Positions 15,029-22,354 of a stretch of 33,494 bases of DNA are shown piece after piece. The translations under genes were made by a program, and so were the position numbers. How positions within the stretch are numbered: the stretch's first letter is position 1; each line of letters starts with the position of its first letter. Below the pieces are notes generated by a model. That model ran no database searches, was not told the DNA's origin, and saw nothing but the letters and a program-made list of their open reading frames with translations. The stretch comes from Bacteroidales bacterium (GTDB taxonomy: Bacteria; Bacteroidota; Bacteroidia; Bacteroidales; F082). Location of the stretch: positions 1 to 33,494 of the forward strand of contig JAGCPH010000032.1 of NCBI GenBank assembly GCA_017645275.1, in the 5' to 3' direction.

Positions 15029-15036
15029 CAAAAATA
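15029..15036 (-). promoter_or_regulatory. -7 box of the riboswitch operon
   Basis: Reads TATTTTTG on the minus strand, about 10 bp before the riboswitch. The -33 element is weak. This and the plus-strand promoter are 37 bp apart and point away from each other. The rest of the 428-bp gene-free stretch 14748-15175 is the riboswitch, its AT-rich downstream leader (14748-14860) and the 95-nt leader of the plus-strand gene. Confidence 0.5.
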
Positions 15037-15049
15037 ATAAAAATTTTTC

Positions 15050-15080
15050 TTGTTTTTTAAAAAATCATTGTCTAATTTTG
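15050..15080 (+). promoter_or_regulatory. Promoter of the large adhesin-like gene
   Basis: TTG at 15050-15052, 20 bp spacing, then TAATTTTG at 15073-15080. A 95-nt AT-rich leader precedes the ATG. Confidence 0.55.
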
Positions 15081-15175
15081 CAGTTGTTATTAGTTAAACG
15101 CATTTTTTTCGAAAAAGGTAACTGTAATATATTTTTGAATTCATTCATTTTTTGTTTAACTAAATTTTTTTAATT

Positions 15176-18100
15176 ATGAAACGATTTTTACTTTTAATTT
15201 CGGTAATGCTGGTAATGACTGGCATGATTGCACAAGATGTCTACACTGCTGGACATTACACCCCGTCTGGCAGTAGCAAGACATTCGCAGCTGTTTACAA
15301 AAACGGACAAATGCTTTACAATGCAGCTGTTGGAAATAACGACAACACTTCAACAGCAGTGCTTGTCAATTCAAGCACGAATGACGTTTATTGGACCCGT
15401 TGCAATTCAAGTTACGGCGACGTTATGAAAAACGACAACGTTTTCTTAAACCAAAACTCTGGCACCTACGTCCACGATATGTGCTGGGGTGGTTCAAGCG
15501 ATGCTGATCTCCGTTCAGCAGGCTATCGCACAAGCAATGGCAAAAAATATGCCACTGTATGGTGTGGATCAGATAATGCATCACCTTTGTATCATCCAGG
15601 CTATGACAACGGTTACGAATCAGAAGCTTATGGTGTTATCGCTATAAAAACTACTAATGGATCTTGGGTGACTTATTTCTGCGGCTATTTGAACAATACC
15701 ACATCTGGCGAACCACGCGCTACAGTGTGGAAAGGCAGTAGTGTTGAATGGACACTGTCATCTAATAGTTCCCATGCTTACGACATCGCATATTATAACA
15801 ACTACATCTACACTGTAGGTACCGTTATTGAAGATGGCGTTAAAAAACTGAAAGTTTGGAGTGACAACTATGAGCTTTACACACTTGTAAATTCAAATGC
15901 AAGTGAACGCGCAAAGATTTATATCGAATCTGGCGATATCTATGTGGTTGGATACAGTGGCAGCAGCCCTGACAAAGTTTGGAAAAACGGCGAAGAGTTA
16001 TACAGCACAAACAGCTATTTCTATTCAGTGGCGGTCAACAGCGAAGGCGTTTTCTGCGCAGGTAAAACAAGCAGCGCTGGCACCATTTGGAAAGACGGCC
16101 AAGTGATGTACACAATCACAGGAAGCCAATCACTCAACGACATCTGCCTCGGTCCAGAAGAGTGCGATGGCGATATCCTCACCTTACCATTCACAGAGAG
16201 CTTCGAGATTGGCAATACAGATTGGGCTTGCTGGACGAAAATAGATGTAGATAACAACAATGATGTTTTTGCATCATATTGGGACAGATGCGGCCAAAGA
16301 GTATTAGAAGCCGCTATTGGTGATTATTGCGCAGCACACATGTATGGTCCTTCAGGGATTGCACAGACTGGCTGGCTCATCAGCCCAAGACTGTATCTGC
16401 AACCAGGTCGCGACAACACCACACTTTCGTTCCAATCATACGAAGGCTCGTCTGGCACAACCAGCTTGAAAGTGATGGTTTCAACAAGCAGCAATCCTAC
16501 CAACACCTCAAACTATTCTGAAGTGTATTCTATAACAGACCAGTCAGCTAGCTGGAAAACAGTCGTAGTAGACCTTTCCGCATACCAAGGCGAAGCTGTC
16601 TACATCGCTTTCAAATATGAAGGCACCTACGCCAAAAACTGGTTTATCGACGACATCAGCGTGACAGAAGATTGGGGACCTTGCTATGCTGTCTCAACTC
16701 CGTATACCATGGATTTCAATGAAGGCAATGAGCCTGGCTACTGCTGGTACGTCCTCGACAATGACCACAGCGGCGACGGCAAGAACTGGAAATACAATTC
16801 TTCAGAAAACTGCGCCTATCACCCATGGGGTCAGCAAAACATGCCTCAAGAGGGTTGGATGTTCAGCAAGAGCGTAACTTTGGATGCAGGTAATAACTAC
16901 CAGCTGTCATTCCGCACCAGAAACAATTCTTCAGGTGCTGGCATGAACAGCAGCGTTTGGATTGCACTCGACGAAACCGGCATCCCAGATCCTTCAAATT
17001 ATACCACAAAACTCTGGGAAGAATCAACACAAAGCAACTGGCATGATGTTAATATCGACCTCACATCATACGCAGGACACGATGTCCGTATAGCCTTCAA
17101 ATATGAAGGAACATACGCCCACGCATGGTACGTCGATGACTTCGCAATCGAAGAGGCTACCATCCAGTACAACATCAATGTTGTGGCTAACAACGCATCA
17201 TGGGGCACTGTGACAGGCGGCGGCATTTACGACCAGGGTGCTAACGTCACCATCACTGCCGAACCTAACAGCGGCTATGACTTCCTGAAATGGACTAAGG
17301 ACGGCACCGAAGTATCAACAAATGCCACCTACAGCTTCACAGCAACCGAAAACGCCACCTACACCGCAGTGTTCGGCGAACAGTCAGTGACATACTACAC
17401 CATCACCACAGCTGCATCACCAGCCGATGCAGGTACAGTGGAAGGCGGCGGCACATATGAGGAAGGCGCTACAGTAATACTCGCCGCATCAGCTAACCCA
17501 GGATGGCAGTTCGTGCAGTGGACCGATGGCAACGCCGACAACCCACGCAACATAACCGTAACAGGCGACGCCACATATACCGCACAATTCACACAGATCA
17601 ACTACATTATCAATGTTGACGCTGTTCCATACGAAGGCGGAAACGTGACAGGCGGCGGCACATACCACTACGGCGATGTCGTCACACTCACAGCAACACC
17701 TAACGAAGGCTACGACTTCCTGCAATGGGATAATGGCGAAACAGCTCTTACACGTACAGTCATCGTCGACGGCGATGCCAACTATACTGCATACTTCGCA
17801 GAACAAGGCACAACAGTGTACGAAATCGCTGTATTTACCAATGATCCTGAACTCGGTACAGTGTCAGGCGGTGGTGTCTATCCTGAAGGAACAGAAATCA
17901 CAATCACCGCAACACCTATAGGATTTGCAACATTTACAAGATGGGACGACGGCAACACCAACGCATCACGTACTATCACCGTGACCGCCAACGCCTCTTA
18001 CACCGCCATCTTCGAAATGGGTACACTCTACACCATCACCGTTGAGTCGCTCGACCCGACAATGGGTACAGTGTCTGGCGGCGGCGAATTCCCTGCTGGT

Positions 18101-18679
18101 GCTGAAATCATGATCCAAGCCACTCCATACGGAGGATATCACTTCGACGGATGGGATGACAACGTATACGATAACCCGCGTATGGTCACCGTCACAGGCA
18201 ACGCAACATACAGAGCAAGATTCTCAGATCAACAACAAGAGACTTACCATATCACAGTGTTGTGCAGCCAGAACGAAGGAACTGTAATCGGAACAGGCGA
18301 CTACCCAGCCGGAACGGTCGTCACCATCGCCGCCATCCCTAACGCTGGTTACCGCTTCAAAGAATGGAACGATGGCGTCACCGACAACCCACGCAACATC
18401 ACAGTGACAGGTAACGCAACTTACTTCGCAACATTCCAAGGCGAGGGTGTCGACGAAAACGGTGTACAGATTATCTGCCTCTATCCTAACCCAGCCAACG
18501 ACGTGATCCGTATCGATGGCATTGGCGAGAATGCTGAGGTCAGAATCTACAACACCACAGGTGCACTCGTGAAAGTCGTCAACGTCAGCGATGGCGAAGA
18601 AATCAACGTGAGCGAACTCAACGCAGGATTCTACATCGTCCGCAGCGGCAACACAATGCTTAGATTCACGAAGAGATAA
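15176..18679 (+). CDS. T9SS surface protein with adhesin domains and six InlB-type repeats
   Basis: This is a 1167-residue protein. Residues 1-20 are a signal peptide. Residues 20-330 contain repeated VWKNG/VYKNGQ-type strands that suggest a beta-propeller. Two cleaved-adhesin-like (PF07675-type) jelly-roll domains follow at about 338-500 and 503-665. Each starts PFTESFE or PYTMDFN and ends with WFIDDISV or WYVDDFAI. Six divergent InlB B-repeats of about 70 residues span about 668-1095, each with a GTVxGGGxYxxG turn, an xGYxFxxW stretch and a final ATYTAxF strand. Residues 1100-1167 are a T9SS type A sorting domain (LYPNPANDVIRI, YNTTGALVKV, NAGFYIVRSGN). It should be anchored outside the cell and probably binds host, polymer or neighbouring cells. 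It stands alone between its own promoter and a terminator. Confidence 0.88.
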   Translation: MKRFLLLISVMLVMTGMIAQDVYTAGHYTPSGSSKTFAAVYKNGQMLYNAAVGNNDNTSTAVLVNSSTNDVYWTRCNSSYGDVMKNDNVFLNQNSGTYVHDMCWGGSSDADLRSAGYRTSNGKKYATVWCGSDNASPLYHPGYDNGYESEAYGVIAIKTTNGSWVTYFCGYLNNTTSGEPRATVWKGSSVEWTLSSNSSHAYDIAYYNNYIYTVGTVIEDGVKKLKVWSDNYELYTLVNSNASERAKIYIESGDIYVVGYSGSSPDKVWKNGEELYSTNSYFYSVAVNSEGVFCAGKTSSAGTIWKDGQVMYTITGSQSLNDICLGPEECDGDILTLPFTESFEIGNTDWACWTKIDVDNNNDVFASYWDRCGQRVLEAAIGDYCAAHMYGPSGIAQTGWLISPRLYLQPGRDNTTLSFQSYEGSSGTTSLKVMVSTSSNPTNTSNYSEVYSITDQSASWKTVVVDLSAYQGEAVYIAFKYEGTYAKNWFIDDISVTEDWGPCYAVSTPYTMDFNEGNEPGYCWYVLDNDHSGDGKNWKYNSSENCAYHPWGQQNMPQEGWMFSKSVTLDAGNNYQLSFRTRNNSSGAGMNSSVWIALDETGIPDPSNYTTKLWEESTQSNWHDVNIDLTSYAGHDVRIAFKYEGTYAHAWYVDDFAIEEATIQYNINVVANNASWGTVTGGGIYDQGANVTITAEPNSGYDFLKWTKDGTEVSTNATYSFTATENATYTAVFGEQSVTYYTITTAASPADAGTVEGGGTYEEGATVILAASANPGWQFVQWTDGNADNPRNITVTGDATYTAQFTQINYIINVDAVPYEGGNVTGGGTYHYGDVVTLTATPNEGYDFLQWDNGETALTRTVIVDGDANYTAYFAEQGTTVYEIAVFTNDPELGTVSGGGVYPEGTEITITATPIGFATFTRWDDGNTNASRTITVTANASYTAIFEMGTLYTITVESLDPTMGTVSGGGEFPAGAEIMIQATPYGGYHFDGWDDNVYDNPRMVTVTGNATYRARFSDQQQETYHITVLCSQNEGTVIGTGDYPAGTVVTIAAIPNAGYRFKEWNDGVTDNPRNITVTGNATYFATFQGEGVDENGVQIICLYPNPANDVIRIDGIGENAEVRIYNTTGALVKVVNVSDGEEINVSELNAGFYIVRSGNTMLRFTKR

Positions 18680-18700
18680 AAATCTAAAAACGAAAACGAG

Positions 18701-18736
18701 CAAAAAAAAGACCTCCGATTTGGAGGTCTTTTTTTT
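18701..18736. terminator. Bidirectional terminator between the adhesin gene and folB
   Basis: A nine-pair stem AAGACCTCC/GGAGGTCTT (18708-18730) with a 5-nt loop is flanked by an A tract on the left and a T tract on the right. It can therefore end transcripts from both convergent genes. Confidence 0.9.
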
Positions 18737-19085
18737 ACAATTCCATTTCCACCGAAACTGACTCCATCTTGCCACCGAGTGGCGGGTTCATTTTCTTCAC
18801 CTTCACCCAGGCGTAGGAGACGGCTGGAAATTCTTTCTGGATGGCTTTTAAAATGCGTCTGGCAACGTTCTCAAGCAATTTTGAGGAAATCATCATCTCG
18901 CGTTTAACAACGGCGTAAACCTCCTGATAATTGACGGTATCTTCAAGATTATCAGTCTCTTCCGCCTTCGAAGTGTCGACCTCCATGCTCAAATCCACGT
19001 TAAACCACGTGCCTATCTTGCGCTCCTCCTCGAAGCAGCCATGATAGGCGTAGAACTCCATTTTTTCGATTGAAATAACTGACAT
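18735..19085 (-). CDS. folB: Dihydroneopterin aldolase
   Basis: This is a 116-residue protein from the chosen ATG at 19085. The motif FYAYHGCFEEERKIGTWF and the late AWVKVKKMNPPLGG stretch hold the family Glu and Lys used in catalysis. Residues VNYQEVYAVVKREM are also typical. It splits dihydroneopterin to 6-hydroxymethyl-dihydropterin and glycolaldehyde in folate synthesis. An in-frame ATG at 19112 would add nine residues, but it lies in a palindromic repeat, whereas 19085 has GAGA five bases upstream. It follows gltX on the same strand, 36 bp away. Confidence 0.92.
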   Translation of the reverse strand: MSVISIEKMEFYAYHGCFEEERKIGTWFNVDLSMEVDTSKAEETDNLEDTVNYQEVYAVVKREMMISSKLLENVARRILKAIQKEFPAVSYAWVKVKKMNPPLGGKMESVSVEMEL

Positions 19086-19097
19086 AATTCTCATCCC

Positions 19098-19125
19098 GTA
19101 AAGATAACGCATGCGTTATCCCTAC
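19098..19125. repeat. 28-bp palindromic repeat, copy D (gltX-folB junction)
   Basis: The core GATAACGCATGCGTTATC (19103-19120) is a perfect 18-bp palindrome. With ends GTAAA and CCTAC it has the same length and termini as the other copies. It contains the gltX TAG. Confidence 0.6.
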
Positions 19126-20639
19126 CCTAATACTTTAATACCTTTTTCAATACGTTTCAACGCCTCATCCTTACCGATAAGTGCCAGAATCTCATGGATA
19201 TGCGGGCCTTTGCCGGCACCGACGAGCATCAAGCGGAGGCCGTTCATCACAGGACCCATGCCGAGCTCGTTCTTGGTAATCCATTCATTCAAAACCTTGT
19301 CGATGTTTTCAGCGCTGAAATCGTCAATATTCTTTATCACTTCCGCAGCCTGGCGCATCAAATCGGCTGAGTTTTCTTTCCAGCGTTTCTTTACCGTCAC
19401 CTCGTCGTAGGTGGTAGGTTCTTCAAAGAAGAAGAAGCTCTGGTCCCACATCTCTTTCACGAAGTTGACGCGGTCTTTCACCAACGCAGCAACCTTGGTA
19501 ACGTAATCAAGGTCTGCGTCGATATTTTTCTCTGTCTTGAGCCATTCCTGATATTCCTTGCCCACTTCCTCTGAAGAGCGGCGCATCAGGTATTCATGGT
19601 TGAACCATTTCGCTTTTTCAACATTGAACCTTGCTCCCGACTTGCTGCAGTGGTCGAACGAGAACGCCTGGATGAGCTCGTCCATCGAGAAGATCTCCTG
19701 CTCTGTGCCCGGGTTCCAGCCAAGCAACGCCAGCATGTTGATGAATGCCTCAGGATAGTATCCCGATTGTTTGTATCCAGACGAGATCTCGTGTGTCTCA
19801 GGATTCTCCCATTGCATAGGAAATACTGGGAATCCCAGTCTGTCGCCGTCGCGTTTGCTGAGCTTTCCGTTGCCGTCTGGCTTGAGCAGCAGTGGAAGGT
19901 GTGCAAACTCTGGTGCCTCCCATCCAAATGCCTGATACAAAAGCACATGCAATGGCATAGAAGGCAGCCATTCCTCACCACGTATGACGTGCGAAATCTT
20001 CATCAGATGGTCGTCGACAATGTTTGCCAAATGATATGTAGGCATGCCGTCCGACTTGAACAGCACCTTGTCGTCCAAAGTGTTGGTGTTCACTTTGATA
20101 TCGCCTCTAATAATGTCGTGCATCTCGACCACATGGTTTTCCGGCATCATGAAACGCACGGTATATGGAGTGCCGTCAGCAAGCAGCTTGTCGACATCTT
20201 CTTTGGTCATTGTCAATGAGTTACGCAGCTCTTGACGAGTCTCGGCGTTGTAGATGAATGTCTTTTTCTGCGCCTCGGCCTCTTTTCTCAGGTTGTCGAG
20301 TTCCTCTGGGGTGTCGAAGGCATAGTAGGCATGGCCTTTCGCGATGAGCTCGTCGCTGTATTGTTTGTAAAGGTGCTTGCGGTTGCTCTGTTTGTATGGA
20401 CCGTAAGGGCCACCCACAATGTCGCTCTCGTCGAACTTTATGCCACACCAGTCGAGTGATTTTATGATGTAATCCTCGGCGCCCGGCACGAAGCGGGTCT
20501 GGTCGGTATCCTCAATGCGGAGCAGCATTTTTCCGCCGTTTTTCTTGGCGAAAAGATAGTTATACAAAGCGGTTCTCACGCCGCCGATATGCAACGGTCC
20601 CGTCGGACTTGGAGCAAAACGTACACGTACTTCTTTCAT
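19122..20639 (-). CDS. gltX: Glutamyl-tRNA synthetase
   Basis: This is a 505-residue class I aminoacyl-tRNA synthetase. The HIGH motif is in FAPSPTGPLHIGGVRTALYNYLF (residues 8-30). The KMSKS-equivalent is GKLSKRDGDRLGFPVFP, and the RFVPGAEDYI and FLPLLLKPDG-like regions are in place. The size is usual for the phylum. I chose the ATG at 20639 (MKEVRVRFAPSP) over the longer frame from 20666, because the longer start lies in the divergent promoter region. The stop is TAG, followed one codon later by an in-frame TAA. Both lie in a palindromic repeat. Confidence 0.95.
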   Translation of the reverse strand: MKEVRVRFAPSPTGPLHIGGVRTALYNYLFAKKNGGKMLLRIEDTDQTRFVPGAEDYIIKSLDWCGIKFDESDIVGGPYGPYKQSNRKHLYKQYSDELIAKGHAYYAFDTPEELDNLRKEAEAQKKTFIYNAETRQELRNSLTMTKEDVDKLLADGTPYTVRFMMPENHVVEMHDIIRGDIKVNTNTLDDKVLFKSDGMPTYHLANIVDDHLMKISHVIRGEEWLPSMPLHVLLYQAFGWEAPEFAHLPLLLKPDGNGKLSKRDGDRLGFPVFPMQWENPETHEISSGYKQSGYYPEAFINMLALLGWNPGTEQEIFSMDELIQAFSFDHCSKSGARFNVEKAKWFNHEYLMRRSSEEVGKEYQEWLKTEKNIDADLDYVTKVAALVKDRVNFVKEMWDQSFFFFEEPTTYDEVTVKKRWKENSADLMRQAAEVIKNIDDFSAENIDKVLNEWITKNELGMGPVMNGLRLMLVGAGKGPHIHEILALIGKDEALKRIEKGIKVLG

Positions 20640-20650
20640 CTGTTCAAAAT

Positions 20651-20682
20651 TTTTGCAAAAATACAAAAAATTACTATCTTTG
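20651..20682 (+). promoter_or_regulatory. Promoter of the TPR-HTH regulator
   Basis: TTTTG (20651-20655), 19 bp spacing and TATCTTTG (20675-20682) closely fit the Bacteroidota consensus. The gene's GTG begins 4 bp after the box. Confidence 0.6.
20656..20663 (-). promoter_or_regulatory. -7 box of gltX, inside the divergent promoter
   Basis: TATTTTTG on the minus strand, 16 bp before the gltX ATG. It lies between the two boxes of the plus-strand promoter, so the two polymerase sites must exclude each other. Confidence 0.5.
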
Positions 20683-20686
20683 CCAC

Positions 20687-22135
20687 GTGAAAAAACTTAA
20701 ATACATATTATTTTTTCTGTTTTTAGCTCTGGTTTTCACTCGATGCGGCAACCATGACAATATCTTCTGTCCTGATGAAAAAAACTGCGAAGACGTTGCG
20801 TTTTCAAAGCTTCTCGATTCAGTTGATAATGTCGTAAATGGCTTTTATTACTACGACTTCAACGATTCGATAATTCTTCCGGCGTTCGAATTTTATAAAA
20901 AAAATAACAGCCGTCATAACCTTTGGATGCAGGCGCGGTGCCATTATCTTATTGGTGCGCTACAGTTTGGCGATAACCATGTGTCCGAAAAGGCGGCAAT
21001 GCATTTGGTTGAGGCGTTGAAGATTTTGGATGATTATGACGATATTGAGACGCACGGCCGTGCGTCTTTACAACGCAGCAAAATTCATTACATCAGTTCA
21101 AAGATAGCATTCAATTTCTCTGATGGCAGAAGTTGCAAGCGTTTCGCAATGCTTGGCCTCGACTATGCAACCCTGGCTAATGACACTGCCTGGATGGCAC
21201 GCTCGTGTTCCAACCTTGGCATCATTTATGAGCGTTTGGGTAAAGCCGGCGAAGGCGACACAGCCTATATGTATTGCGATAAAGGTTTTGGTATCGCCGA
21301 TGCAAAACGATATCCGTTGGAGCGGGCTTATCTTGAAAACACCTACGCCAACTGTCTGCGCCACAGCCACGATTATGACTCGGCGATATGTCATTTCAAT
21401 ATAGCCAAGTCGTTGGTTGACAATGATGTTTTGCTTTATCATAAAACATTTTTGGAAGAAGCCTTCGTTTATTATCAGAAGCACGACTACCAAACCGCAA
21501 TCGCTGAACTGGAAGTGGCGATTCAGACGCCAGACCGTAATATTCGGTCGCAGTCGGTGGCGGGTTTGGCAGATTGTTGGGAAAAGGTTGGCGACACTCT
21601 GAAAGCCGCGCCTTATCTGTCGATGTTGAGAGAATCAAACGAGAAGGAGATAATCGACAGGCATCATAACACCAACGCATTGCCGGTGCTTAACGCATAT
21701 CTGCAAAGCCTTGACAAACCTGATAAAAGCGCCAATATCGTTTGGTTGATTGTTATAATTCTGACAGCTACAGCTATTATTGTGGCATTTTATTTCTTTT
21801 GGAAGAAACGTCACCTCGATACCATAAAAGACAAGGATTTTGAGACTTTAAACCTAAAAATCCAAGCTATTTACAGTGACCGCAACAACAACAAGCTTGA
21901 GCGCATTATGACCGAGTTCAACGCCGCATATCCCGACGCCCTTGCAAACCTCAAAGCCGCTCATCCCGATTTGACCGACACTGAACTCGATATCTGCGTT
22001 TTGTCCTTCTTCTCATTCCGTCTGAAGGAAACCGCCGACATCATTCATCTCCGCGATAACACTGTCGCAAAGTACCGTACCGCTATCAAAAAGAAGCTCG
22101 AAACTGATGATTTGAAACAAGTTTTCAGCCTTTAA
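20687..22135 (+). CDS. TPR-repeat membrane regulator with C-terminal HTH
   Basis: This is a 482-residue protein from GTG 20687. Residues 1-20 are a signal/lipoprotein-like segment (KKLKYILFFLFLALVFTRC). Residues about 55-330 are helical pairs with TPR character (AYLENTYANCLRHSHDYDSAICHFNIA, YYQKHDYQTAIAELEVAI). A membrane helix lies at about 350-372 (NIVWLIVIILTATAIIVAFYFFW), then a coiled stretch. The C-terminal HTH (LTDTELDICVLSFFSFRLKETADIIHLRDNTVAKYRTAIKKKLE) is like LuxR-type domains. The layout fits the Bacteroidota one-component regulators with periplasmic TPRs. No start other than GTG fits the signal segment. A 28-bp repeat encodes ETHGRAS near residues 121-127. It may control the GLUG-protein gene downstream. 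Confidence 0.75.
   Translation: MKKLKYILFFLFLALVFTRCGNHDNIFCPDEKNCEDVAFSKLLDSVDNVVNGFYYYDFNDSIILPAFEFYKKNNSRHNLWMQARCHYLIGALQFGDNHVSEKAAMHLVEALKILDDYDDIETHGRASLQRSKIHYISSKIAFNFSDGRSCKRFAMLGLDYATLANDTAWMARSCSNLGIIYERLGKAGEGDTAYMYCDKGFGIADAKRYPLERAYLENTYANCLRHSHDYDSAICHFNIAKSLVDNDVLLYHKTFLEEAFVYYQKHDYQTAIAELEVAIQTPDRNIRSQSVAGLADCWEKVGDTLKAAPYLSMLRESNEKEIIDRHHNTNALPVLNAYLQSLDKPDKSANIVWLIVIILTATAIIVAFYFFWKKRHLDTIKDKDFETLNLKIQAIYSDRNNNKLERIMTEFNAAYPDALANLKAAHPDLTDTELDICVLSFFSFRLKETADIIHLRDNTVAKYRTAIKKKLETDDLKQVFSL
21044..21071. repeat. 28-bp palindromic repeat, copy B (in coding sequence)
   Basis: The 20-bp core AGACGCACGGCCGTGCGTCT is a perfect palindrome and identical to copy A. It reads in frame as ETHGRAS. 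Confidence 0.8.
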
Positions 22136-22139
22136 TCTC

Positions 22140-22211
22140 CCAACTTTTTTGTGGATTAAATTTTTATAACCATTTGATTATCAATAATAACATCCAAATT
22201 TTTTGTGGATT
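22140..22211. repeat. Direct repeat pair with TTTTTTGTGGATT
   Basis: CCAACTTTTTTGTGGATT (22140-22157) recurs at 22194-22211 with one change, 54 bp apart (five helical turns). They lie upstream of the GLUG-protein promoter and could be regulator sites. Confidence 0.45.
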
Positions 22212-22248
22212 GGCCTCCAACTATTGCTTTTTCTCCAAAATTTTATTA

Positions 22249-22256
22249 TAATTTTG
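22249..22256 (+). promoter_or_regulatory. -7 box of the GLUG-protein gene
   Basis: TAATTTTG, with a weak TTG at 22224-22226. The leader to the ATG at 22355 is about 95 nt and holds two copies of a GTCATTCCGAA motif. Confidence 0.45.
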
Positions 22257-22267
22257 CAATGGCTGCT

Positions 22268-22317
22268 TGTCATTCCGAAGATACGTTCCTGTCATTCCGA
22301 ACGAAGTGAGGAATCTC
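22268..22317. repeat. Remnant of a GTCATTCCGA-type intergenic repeat
   Basis: TGTCATTCCGAA occurs twice, 22 bp apart, and the second copy continues CGAAGTGAGGAATCT. It resembles short intergenic repeats that I know from other Bacteroidota and, more loosely, the GTCATTTCGA ends of the hairpin element. Confidence 0.45.
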
Positions 22318-22354
22318 AAACAATTAAACAGAAACTATCAGAAAAGCTATAACT

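Noticed and set aside
18224-18775. 183-codon minus-strand frame antisense to the adhesin C-terminus
   Set aside because: It runs through a strong terminator and mirrors the InlB repeats and sorting domain. It is a shadow frame.
20675-20692. Third parS-like site around GCCACGTGAAAAAA
   Set aside because: It shares only the CACGTGAAA core and has three mismatches in the 16-bp consensus. It overlaps a -7 box and a start codon, which explain the sequence.
22136-22260. Possible oriC in the AT-rich spacer with TGTGGATT repeats
   Set aside because: There is no perfect DnaA box, only two near matches, and the spacer contains an ordinary promoter. It is too weak to call an origin.
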